From contig NZ_LZSE01000105.1 in the NCBI RefSeq assembly GCF_001665295.1, positions 124,001 to 188,000 of the forward strand: a DNA stretch of 64,000 bases. Reading direction: 5' to 3'. The first letter of the stretch is position 1. The number at the start of each line of letters is the position of its first letter. Positions 57,950-64,000 of the stretch are shown in pieces. The notes under the pieces were generated by a model, which worked only from the letters and a program-made list of their open reading frames with translations, did not search any database and had not been told where the DNA came from. A program made the translations under genes and the position numbers. This DNA is from Mycobacterium sp. 1554424.7 (GTDB taxonomy: Bacteria; Actinomycetota; Actinomycetes; Mycobacteriales; Mycobacteriaceae).

Positions 57950-58567
57950 CTAAGTCAGCCTGACCTTTGCACCGTCCGAGAATGCAGAGTCGTGCACTTC
58001 AATGGTTGCGAGCGTCGTCCCCACAGGAACGTCAAACGGAACCTTCACGTTGAGGTCAAACCCAGGATTCAGGTTGATCACCATGGAATCCTTCGAAATA
58101 GCCATCGGGTCAGCCGCGTACTGGCGCCCAGCGGTGTCGAACAGCTTTTGGTTTGATGAAAAGAAGTCTTGAGGCTGGTCACCCGTGTTCTTCACATTCA
58201 TCGCAACTATCACGAACTCGCCGCGCGCCTGGGTGACGCCTACTGAAGATGCCCTTGAAACGCCCGTGACGGTGAACGCGAACTTCCCATCACGAACCTC
58301 TTGACCGATGCCGGGCATTGCCGCAGACGGCGCAGACGCCGCAGCACTTTCGCTCGCTCGGTGCTGACTACTCGAATGCACCGCCGAGCCGATAACCGCG
58401 ACGACAGTAAAGCAACCGCCAAAAAACAGCACCACAACGGCAAGCAGAACCCACGGCCACACCTTCCGCTTTTTGGGCTGTTGGTAGTAGCCGGGCGGCG
58501 GCGGGTAATAGCCGGGATACCCGCCAAGCGGTGGCGGCGGCTGGTTCGGTGGTGGGTCTTCCGGCAT
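57950..58567 (-). CDS. DUF4352-like membrane-anchored protein
   Basis: ~205 aa. Pro/Tyr-rich cytosolic N-terminus (PPPPLGGYPGYYPPPPGYYQQP), one TM (~37-62), then an immunoglobulin-like DUF4352 ectodomain (GKFAFTVTGV, GEFVIVAMNVKNTGDQPQDFF, VPFDVPVGTTLATIEVHD). ATG 58567 has GGGAGG upstream. Such proteins are frequent on mobile elements; function unknown. Divergent from the Ltp gene. Confidence 0.8.
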   Translation of the reverse strand: MPEDPPPNQPPPPLGGYPGYYPPPPGYYQQPKKRKVWPWVLLAVVVLFFGGCFTVVAVIGSAVHSSSQHRASESAAASAPSAAMPGIGQEVRDGKFAFTVTGVSRASSVGVTQARGEFVIVAMNVKNTGDQPQDFFSSNQKLFDTAGRQYAADPMAISKDSMVINLNPGFDLNVKVPFDVPVGTTLATIEVHDSAFSDGAKVRLT

Positions 58568-58704
58568 CCTGCATCCTCCCAAGGCACCGATCCGCTCGGC
58601 GCGTGGTGCCTAGGTTACTTTGCGCGTCCGCCTAACACAGTTGCCTCCAGCTACTTTTGTAAAAACGCTCCGAGTGCTTGCTGGCGGCGCTACATTTTCG
58701 TGCC

Positions 58705-59109
58705 ATGAGATCGAAGCTTCTCGCTGCCTTGGCCACCACCGTGTTCCTAGTAATCAGCGGTTTCGTCGCGGGCGAGGCACAAGCAAACCCCTTTGGACCT
58801 GCCTTACCGGTCAGTCCGATGAGTCAACAGAGCGCCGTGCGCAAGGCACAGCAATATCTCGAAATGGAAGCGTTCTCGCGTCTGGGGCTCATCAACCAAC
58901 TGGTGCAAGGCGAGCATTTCTCAACCGACGACGCAACATACGCCGTCGACAGCCTCAATGTTGACTGGAATCAACAGGCGGTGAAGAAAGCAAAGCAATA
59001 CCTCGACATGGAAGGGTTCTCCCATGACGGGCTCATCAACCAACTCATCCAAGGCGAAAAGTTCACCCCGTCGCAGGCGGCGTATGGGGTTAATGGTGTC
59101 GGGCTCTAG
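58705..59109 (+). CDS. Secreted Ltp-family repeat protein (superinfection-exclusion type)
   Basis: 134 aa. Signal peptide with cleavage near AQA-NPF; no lipobox Cys. Two ~45-aa Ltp repeats: AVRKAQQYLEMEAFSRLGLI.. and AVKKAKQYLDMEGFSHDGLI.., each ending with an F-[TS]-x2-[DQ]-A-x-Y-[AG]-V pattern. Pfam Lipoprotein_Ltp members of phages block entry of competing phage DNA. Here it would be free or wall-associated. ATG at 58705 is chosen for the signal peptide. Confidence 0.82.
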   Translation: MRSKLLAALATTVFLVISGFVAGEAQANPFGPALPVSPMSQQSAVRKAQQYLEMEAFSRLGLINQLVQGEHFSTDDATYAVDSLNVDWNQQAVKKAKQYLDMEGFSHDGLINQLIQGEKFTPSQAAYGVNGVGL

Positions 59110-59151
59110 ACCGGGTGCACCGAAGCATCTGCGGACGTTGACGCGCGGCGG

Positions 59152-59499
59152 TTACCACGAAATCATGTCGATGAGCTCAAGCTCGTGGTCGAATGGAACA
59201 TGGGCCCGCTCGTCCCGCGCGGGCCGACCATTCGGCAGTGCCGAGTGTCGGATCCAGATGGACACGCCTGGGGCTTTACCTTCGTGGAATTGCTTTATCT
59301 TCAGGATCTTCGCGGGGTAGTTCACGCCGAGCTTTTCGTCGCGGCCGCCCAGGAACTTACCGACATGGTCCTGCGTCAGGTCCTTCGCACGGATGCGGGT
59401 GTTTGACACCACTGCCCCGGTTTCCGGGCCATCTCCCACGATCCCAGCGGCGACATATATCTCTTGGTTGGCTTGTTCTTCTTCGCTCACGCTCTTCAT
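59152..59499 (-). CDS. Small hypothetical protein
   Basis: 115 aa, beta-rich and without TM or signal (EIYVAAGIVGDGPETGAVVSNTRIRAKDL, NYPAKILKIKQFHEGKAPGV, PFDHELELIDMISW). Convergent with the Ltp gene. Not recognised; presence on the island is the only context. The 59,500-59,682 stretch beyond it has no gene. Confidence 0.6.
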   Translation of the reverse strand: MKSVSEEEQANQEIYVAAGIVGDGPETGAVVSNTRIRAKDLTQDHVGKFLGGRDEKLGVNYPAKILKIKQFHEGKAPGVSIWIRHSALPNGRPARDERAHVPFDHELELIDMISW

Positions 59500-59682
59500 C
59501 TCCGTGGACTATTACTCGGTCAATTGTTCGAGCGAACTGCCGTCAGTCTATGGCCGACCACCGACGCATCCTCGGCGTGTCGCGAAGGGTGTTTACCGCA
59601 TTAAGTCGCCCGCACGCCGGGGTAAAGCCGGGGTGCACGTGGCAAAATGGCTAGTTACCTGATGTTTTAGGTGGTCCGCTGG

Positions 59683-59720
59683 GAAGCTATCAATTTCGCG
59701 GACCACCTCCTTTCCTGTGT
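59683..59720. repeat. Right 38-bp direct repeat (attR candidate)
   Basis: Second copy of the island boundary repeat, one mismatch to 56065-56102. A short inverted repeat GTGGTCCGC (59671-59679) / GCGGACCAC (59698-59706) spans its inner edge. Confidence 0.85.
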
Positions 59721-59769
59721 ACGGCCGAAATTACCCGGCATCTCGCGAGCCGACAACCGAATTCAGCGC

Positions 59770-60654
59770 TCAGCGATCGCTGACGATGGCCGCGTTGACG
59801 AGCTCGGCGAATTCGGTGGCGATCGGGGATCGGAGCAGCCGGTGTCCGTCGAGCGTGTGTACCCGGGCCGCCAGGGTCATGCTCGAGACCAGCCAAATCC
59901 CTTGGGCAGCTTGCAGATCCGACGCTCGCAGGGCGCGGTAGTCGCAGTCGTAGCCCTTGGCCCGGGCCACCTCGAAGAGGGCCTGCTGGGTGGTGCCGCG
60001 CAGGATCGGATACCAGGGCGGCGGTGTCAGCAGGCACGGATTGCCGTCGGCTCCAGGTTCGGCGGCGATCACGACCGTCGAGCGTGGGCCTTCCAGGATG
60101 TAGCCGTCGGAGCTGACGAAGATGACATCGCCGGCGCCCTGCCGGGCGGCGTGCCGCAGCGCTGCCATGTTGACCGCATACGACAGCGTCTTGGCGCCCG
60201 CCAGCAGCCACGGCATGGCATCGGCGCCCCGGGCAGGCAGCCCGCGATCCAGCGTGATCGCGGAGAGCCCGTCGCGGCGAACCGCGGTCACCCTTTCCGG
60301 GACGGGGTTGACCATCACGTACGCGGTCGGCGCCGCGCCGCCTTCGCGGCCGCGGGTGTAGATCAGGCGCATCGCGCCTTCATCGGAGGTGCCGGCGGCC
60401 CACCGCCGCGCCGCCTCCTCGATGGCGTGGCGCCAGCCGGGCAGGTCGGGCTCGGGCAGGTCCATCATCTTGGCGGACTGCGTCAGGCGCTGCAGATGGG
60501 AGCCCACCAGGCAGGCGCGGCCGTCGCGCACCAGCAGCGTCTCGAAGATCCCGTCTCCGCGAACGGCCGCGAGGTCGTCGGCGTGCAACAACGGCGTCCC
60601 GGGCGGGTGTGCCTCGCCGTCGAGCGTGACGATCACACTCGTCTGGTCGGCCAT
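59770..60654 (-). CDS. Aminodeoxychorismate lyase-like class IV aminotransferase (Rv0812-like)
   Basis: 294 aa PLP enzyme: GDGIFETLLVRDGR, GAKTLSYAVNM with the Schiff-base Lys, and SSDGYILEGPRSTV. Could make p-aminobenzoate (PabC) or be a branched-chain/D-amino acid aminotransferase. ATG 60654. Divergent from ygfZ; lies next to the island's right end. Confidence 0.88.
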   Translation of the reverse strand: MADQTSVIVTLDGEAHPPGTPLLHADDLAAVRGDGIFETLLVRDGRACLVGSHLQRLTQSAKMMDLPEPDLPGWRHAIEEAARRWAAGTSDEGAMRLIYTRGREGGAAPTAYVMVNPVPERVTAVRRDGLSAITLDRGLPARGADAMPWLLAGAKTLSYAVNMAALRHAARQGAGDVIFVSSDGYILEGPRSTVVIAAEPGADGNPCLLTPPPWYPILRGTTQQALFEVARAKGYDCDYRALRASDLQAAQGIWLVSSMTLAARVHTLDGHRLLRSPIATEFAELVNAAIVSDR

Positions 60655-60673
60655 GGTGGGTAAGCCTAACCGC

Positions 60674-60722
60674 GAGCGTGCGGCTGGCCGCATGGTCGCG
60701 GTCGAGCGTGCGGCTGGCCGCA
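60674..60722. repeat. Tandem 19-bp direct repeats
   Basis: GAGCGTGCGGCTGGCCGCA occurs at 60674-60692 and 60704-60722 (30-bp period) in the pabC-ygfZ divergent gap. Each copy contains the dyad TGCGGCtgGCCGCA. Could bind a regulator of both genes. Confidence 0.5.
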
Positions 60723-60745
60723 CAGTCGGCCAAGCGCCGCGTCCG

Positions 60746-60751
60746 TAGAGT
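60746..60751 (+). promoter_or_regulatory. -10 element of leaderless ygfZ promoter
   Basis: TAGAGT, 7 nt before the GTG at 60759. Confidence 0.6.
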
Positions 60752-60758
60752 TGATTGC

Positions 60759-61838
60759 GTGACTGCCGTTCCCGCACCCGATCCCGGACCCGACGCCGGC
60801 GCGGTCTGGCATTACGGCGATCCGCTGGGCGAGCAGCGCGCCGCCGAGACCGACGCGGTGTTGGTCGACCGCTCGCACCGCGCGGTCCTCACCCTGACCG
60901 GTAAGGACCGGCAGGCGTGGCTGCACACCATCTCGACCCAGCACGTCAGCGAACTCCCCGAGGGCACCAGCACGCAAAACCTCAGCCTCGACGGCCAGGG
61001 CCGCGTCGAGGACCACTGGATTCAGACGGAGCTCGGTGGCACGACCTACCTCGACACCGAACCCTGGCGGGGCGAGCCGCTGCTGGAATACCTGCGCAAG
61101 ATGGTGTTCTGGTCCGAGGTCACCCCGAGCTCCGGGGACCTGGCCGTGTTGTCACTGCTCGGTCCGCGGCTGGCCGACAAGGCGGTGCTCGACGCACTGG
61201 GCCTGGACGCCCTGCCCGCCGAACTGGCCGCGGTACCAGTCGCCGGGGGCTTTGCGCGGCGCATGCCCGGCGCGCCCGGCGGCCAGGTCGAGCTCGACCT
61301 CCTGGTCCCGCGCGGCGAGGCGGCCGGCTGGCGCGACCGCCTGGCGCGGGCCGGCGTGCGCGCGGCCGGGATGTGGGCGTACGAGGCCCATCGGGTGGCG
61401 GCGCTGCGCCCGCGACTCGGCATCGACACCGACGAGCGCACGATCCCCCACGAGGTGGGCTGGATCGGTGCGGCCGTGCATCTGGACAAGGGCTGCTATC
61501 GCGGACAGGAGACCGTCGCGCGGGTGCACAACCTGGGCAAACCGCCGCGGATGCTGGTGTTGTTGCACCTCGACGGCTCGGTTGAGCGTCCCGCCACCGG
61601 CGACGCGGTGCTCGCCGGCGGTCGGGCCGTCGGGCGCCTCGGAACCGTGGTCGACCACGTCGACCTCGGACCGGTGGCGCTGGCGCTCGTCAAGCGTGGC
61701 CTGCCGGCGGACACCGAGCTCGCGACCGGCCCGCAGGGCGAGGTTTCCGCGGCGATCGACGTCGATTCCCTCCCGTCCGCCGAACACGTCGGCGCGGGAC
61801 GGCGAGCCGTTGAACGGTTGCGGGGCGGTGCGAGATAA
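60759..61838 (+). CDS. ygfZ: Folate-binding Fe-S assembly protein YgfZ (GcvT-like)
   Basis: 359 aa with the YgfZ signature KGCYRGQE and an N-terminal GcvT-like region (VLVDRSHRAVLTLTGKDRQAWLHT). Helps repair or build [4Fe-4S] enzymes. The GTG is favoured by the -10 at 60746. Confidence 0.92.
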   Translation: MTAVPAPDPGPDAGAVWHYGDPLGEQRAAETDAVLVDRSHRAVLTLTGKDRQAWLHTISTQHVSELPEGTSTQNLSLDGQGRVEDHWIQTELGGTTYLDTEPWRGEPLLEYLRKMVFWSEVTPSSGDLAVLSLLGPRLADKAVLDALGLDALPAELAAVPVAGGFARRMPGAPGGQVELDLLVPRGEAAGWRDRLARAGVRAAGMWAYEAHRVAALRPRLGIDTDERTIPHEVGWIGAAVHLDKGCYRGQETVARVHNLGKPPRMLVLLHLDGSVERPATGDAVLAGGRAVGRLGTVVDHVDLGPVALALVKRGLPADTELATGPQGEVSAAIDVDSLPSAEHVGAGRRAVERLRGGAR

Positions 61839-61984
61839 TCGTCGATGACGTCCGCCACAGCGATAGGGGTCACCGACACCCGACCGTGAGGCACGGTAAA
61901 CTGTCGACAGGACAATAACGACACCAAGAGATCGGAGCCGCCTACTCGTTAGGCCGCTCCGTTATTGCGCGAGGGGGTCCCCCC

Positions 61985-62161
61985 ATGGGCCGCGGCCGGG
62001 CTAAGGCAAAGCAGACCAAGGTTGCTCGTGAACTCAAATACAGTTCCCCGCAGACCGATTTCCAGCGGCTTCAGCAGGAGCTGTCGGGCACGACCGCCGA
62101 CGAACCCGGCGACGACGGCCAAGACGAATCTTGGGTCGACCCCGACGACTGGCGTCGCTGA
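61985..62161 (+). CDS. DUF3073 protein (Rv0810c-like)
   Basis: 58 aa, basic N-terminus (MGRGRAKAKQTKVARELKY) and acidic C-terminus (DESWVDPDDWRR). Highly conserved in actinobacteria; function unknown. A stem-loop in the leader (GGAGC..., ~61935-61961) may regulate it. Confidence 0.9.
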   Translation: MGRGRAKAKQTKVARELKYSSPQTDFQRLQQELSGTTADEPGDDGQDESWVDPDDWRR

Positions 62162-62175
62162 ACCCCTCACCACCA

Positions 62176-62204
62176 CTGTGCCGATGCGCTGAGCATCGGC
62201 ACAG
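62176..62204 (+). terminator. Intrinsic terminator of DUF3073 gene
   Basis: CTGTGCCGATGC (62176-62187), loop GCTGA, GCATCGGCACAG (62193-62204), then TTTCT. Perfect 12-bp stem with a T-run; also serves purM on the other strand. Confidence 0.9.
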
Positions 62205-62210
62205 TTTCTA

Positions 62211-63305
62211 TCAGAACCTCGGGTGTTGCCCGACCAGCTTGGCCCGCGGACCGTCTTTCCCGCCCTTGCCGACGGTGCCCAGCACCCAATTGTCCAGATG
62301 CCGCGCGGTCAGGATGGCTTGGGCCCGCTCGGTGTCCTCGGGCGCGACGACGGCGATCATGCCGACACCCATGTTGAAGGTCTTCTCCATCTCCTCGCGG
62401 GCCACGCGGCCGCGCTGGGCGATCATGGCGAACACGGGCGCGGGCGTCCACGTGCCGCGGTCGACCTCGGCGACCAGCCCGGGCGGGATGACGCGTTGCA
62501 GGTTGCCGGCCAGCCCGCCGCCGGTGACGTGACAGAACGTCCGGACGTGGGTTTCGGCGGTCAGCGCCAGGCAGTCTTTGGCGTAGATGCGGGTCGGTTC
62601 CAGCAGTTCCTCACCGAGGGTGCGGCCGAACTCCTCCACGTGACCGGCCAGGTTCATCCGGTCGATCTCCAGCAGGACGTTGCGGGCCAGCGAGTACCCG
62701 TTGGAATGCAGGCCGGACGAGCCCATCGCGATGATGACGTCGCCGGGCTTGACGCGATCGGCGCCCAGCACGTCGTCGGCCTCGACGACGCCGATGCCGG
62801 TGGCCGAGATGTCGTAGTGGTCGGGTTCCATCAGGCCGGGGTGTTCGGCGGTTTCACCGCCGAGCAGCGCGCAGCCGGCGCGCACACAGCCCTCGGCGAT
62901 GCCGCTGACGATCGCGCTCAGGCGTTCCGGGACCGCCCGGCCGACGGCGATGTAGTCCTGCAGGAACAGCGGCTCGGCGCCGCACACCACGAGATCGTCG
63001 ACCACCATGGCGACCAGGTCGAGGCCGACGGTGTCGTGCTTGTCCATCGCCTGGGCGACGGCCAGCTTGGTGCCGACGCCGTCCGTGGAGGCGGCCAGGA
63101 CCGGCTCGCGGTAGTCGCCGCGCAACGCGAACAGGCCGGCGAACCCGCCGAGCCCGCCACGCACCTCGGGCCGGGTGGCCTTGGTGGCCAACGGCTTGAA
63201 CAATGCGACGGCGCGCTCACCGGCTTCAATGTCCACCCCGGCCGCCGCGTAGGTGATGCCCTGGCTGCCCGGGTTTCGTCCGGGGCTTTTTCCGGGATCC
63301 GTCAT
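62211..63305 (-). CDS. purM: Phosphoribosylformylglycinamidine cyclo-ligase
   Basis: 364 aa AIR synthetase: TYAAAGVDIEAGERAV, STDGVGTKLAVAQ, GGETAEHPG and GVVEADDVLG. Fifth step of purine synthesis. It lies 71 bp downstream of purF. Confidence 0.97.
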   Translation of the reverse strand: MTDPGKSPGRNPGSQGITYAAAGVDIEAGERAVALFKPLATKATRPEVRGGLGGFAGLFALRGDYREPVLAASTDGVGTKLAVAQAMDKHDTVGLDLVAMVVDDLVVCGAEPLFLQDYIAVGRAVPERLSAIVSGIAEGCVRAGCALLGGETAEHPGLMEPDHYDISATGIGVVEADDVLGADRVKPGDVIIAMGSSGLHSNGYSLARNVLLEIDRMNLAGHVEEFGRTLGEELLEPTRIYAKDCLALTAETHVRTFCHVTGGGLAGNLQRVIPPGLVAEVDRGTWTPAPVFAMIAQRGRVAREEMEKTFNMGVGMIAVVAPEDTERAQAILTARHLDNWVLGTVGKGGKDGPRAKLVGQHPRF

Positions 63306-63376
63306 CGCGATAAAGGCTACCGGGCGGCGCTTCGCGCCGGTATCAAACGTCTTTGCGGCACCGGGGGCGGTTTCGC

Positions 63377-64000
63377 TCAGCGGACAATCGGCACTTCATC
63401 GGGTGCCAGATCGTCGAGCCCGGCGCCGCGCGCGGCGTTGGCGAGCATGTGCTCGATGACGTTCTTGCCCAGCGCGGATTCCTCGGGCAGTTCGATCGGG
63501 TATTTGCCGTCGAAGCAGGCGGTGCACAGCCGCGACGCCGGCTGCTCGGAGGCCGCGACCAGGCCGCGCAGCGAGATGTAGCCCAGCGTGTCCGCGCCGA
63601 TCGCGTGCCGGACCGCCTCGAGCATCTCCTCTTTGTCTTGCACGGCGTTGGCGATCAGCTCGGCCGGCGAGGGGAAGTCGATGCCGTAGAAGCACGGCCA
63701 CTTCACCGGCGGCGACGCGATGCGCACGTGCACCTCGAGGGCGCCGGCCTCGCGCAGCATGCGCAACAGCGCGCGCTGGGTGTTCCCGCGCACGATCGAG
63801 TCGTCGACGACGATGAGCCGCTTGCCGCGGATCACCTCTTTGAGTGGGTTGAGCTTCAGCCGGATGCCGAGCTGGCGGATGGTCTGCGACGGCTGGATGA
63901 ACGTGCGCCCGACGTAGGCGTTCTTCATCAGGCCCTGCCCGTACGGGATGCCGGACTCCTGGGCGTACCCGACGGCGGCCGGGGTGCCCGACTCCGGCAC
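63377..64000 (-). CDS. purF: Amidophosphoribosyltransferase (3' part)
   Basis: C-terminal 207 residues; the gene extends past the right edge. The PRTase PRPP loop is VVDDSIVRGNT, with NAYVGRTFIQPSQ and the Fe-S-type Cys residues (RLCTACFDGKYP). First committed step of purine synthesis. Confidence 0.97.
   Translation of the reverse strand: MPESGTPAAVGYAQESGIPYGQGLMKNAYVGRTFIQPSQTIRQLGIRLKLNPLKEVIRGKRLIVVDDSIVRGNTQRALLRMLREAGALEVHVRIASPPVKWPCFYGIDFPSPAELIANAVQDKEEMLEAVRHAIGADTLGYISLRGLVAASEQPASRLCTACFDGKYPIELPEESALGKNVIEHMLANAARGAGLDDLAPDEVPIVR

Larger units (their letters stand above)
56065..59720. mobile_element. 3.6-kb genomic island without integrase
   Basis: Bounded by the 38-bp direct repeats, with codon usage and GC visibly lower than neighbours. 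It contains a candidate HEPN two-gene operon, a gene remnant, a DUF4352-like protein, a secreted Ltp protein and a small hypothetical. No integrase or transposase is present, so it is either a decayed element or one mobilised in trans. GCCGGGG-N5-GCCGGGG pairs lie inside each end (56212-56229 and 59616-59634). Confidence 0.8.

Overview
The window is chromosomal DNA from a mycobacterium, probably a slow-growing non-tuberculous species. It is uniformly GC-rich. Positions ~31,970-64,000 run parallel, in inverted orientation, to the M. tuberculosis purF-purM-pabC-sseC-cysA2-thiX-glnR-mshD-phoT-phoY2-desA1-kmtR-Rv0831c block. It also carries a PE family protein with a PE-PPE domain, many F420-type LLM oxidoreductases, a mycothiol gene, a MIRU-type repeat and several leaderless promoters. 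The species cannot be fixed from the sequence alone.

1-31,300 is a metabolic, accessory-type region. Positions 1-7,440 hold an mhp-like catechol meta-cleavage cluster (mhpA, mhpB, an mhpC-type hydrolase) flanked by two KstD-like flavoproteins, with a divergent IclR regulator. Next come a MeaB GTPase with a thiolase, a phenolic acid decarboxylase, and an operon of acyl-CoA ligase, two acyl-CoA dehydrogenase subunits and a crotonase. A [2Fe-2S] ferredoxin, a small ABM/EthD-like protein and an amidohydrolase follow. Two divergent promoter regions here share a palindrome GAGAA-N5-TTCTC, which suggests one regulon. Further right are a LysR/SDR pair, a B12-dependent acyl-CoA mutase operon with a class III CoA transferase and an LLM enzyme, a VanX-type dipeptidase, a Rv2951c-like ketoreductase, a tautomerase, a hydrolase and the PE-PPE gene.

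31,332-51,885 is conserved mycobacterial core: tRNAs Phe, Asp, Glu and Lys; a TIGR04255 protein; a methyltransferase; a deaminase; KmtR with an overlapping histidine-rich peptide; an MpaB-family protein; TetR; DesA1; Dus; an LCP ligase; PhoU and the PstSCAB phosphate importer with a PHO-box-like repeat; mshD; glnR; lmeA; a MIRU-type element; thiX; and a sulfur operon (DUF4395-cysA2-sseC) preceded by a leaderless poly-cysteine uORF. A 32-aa membrane peptide and nitrobindin follow.

51,923-59,720 lies between the Rv0813c and Rv0812 orthologues and looks inserted relative to M. tuberculosis. It has two parts. The first is a two-gene module: a membrane protein with TrkA-N-like, RyR and PGDYG-like segments, then a TIR-TM-PknH_C-like sensor protein. 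This could be an NAD-derived-nucleotide signalling or defence pair. The second is a ~3.6 kb lower-GC island bounded by 38-bp direct repeats (one mismatch). It carries a candidate HEPN two-gene operon, a DUF4352-like protein, a secreted Ltp-repeat protein (superinfection-exclusion family), a small hypothetical and a decayed remnant, and has no integrase.

59,770-64,000 returns to core: a PabC-like enzyme, YgfZ, DUF3073, purM and the 3' part of purF.
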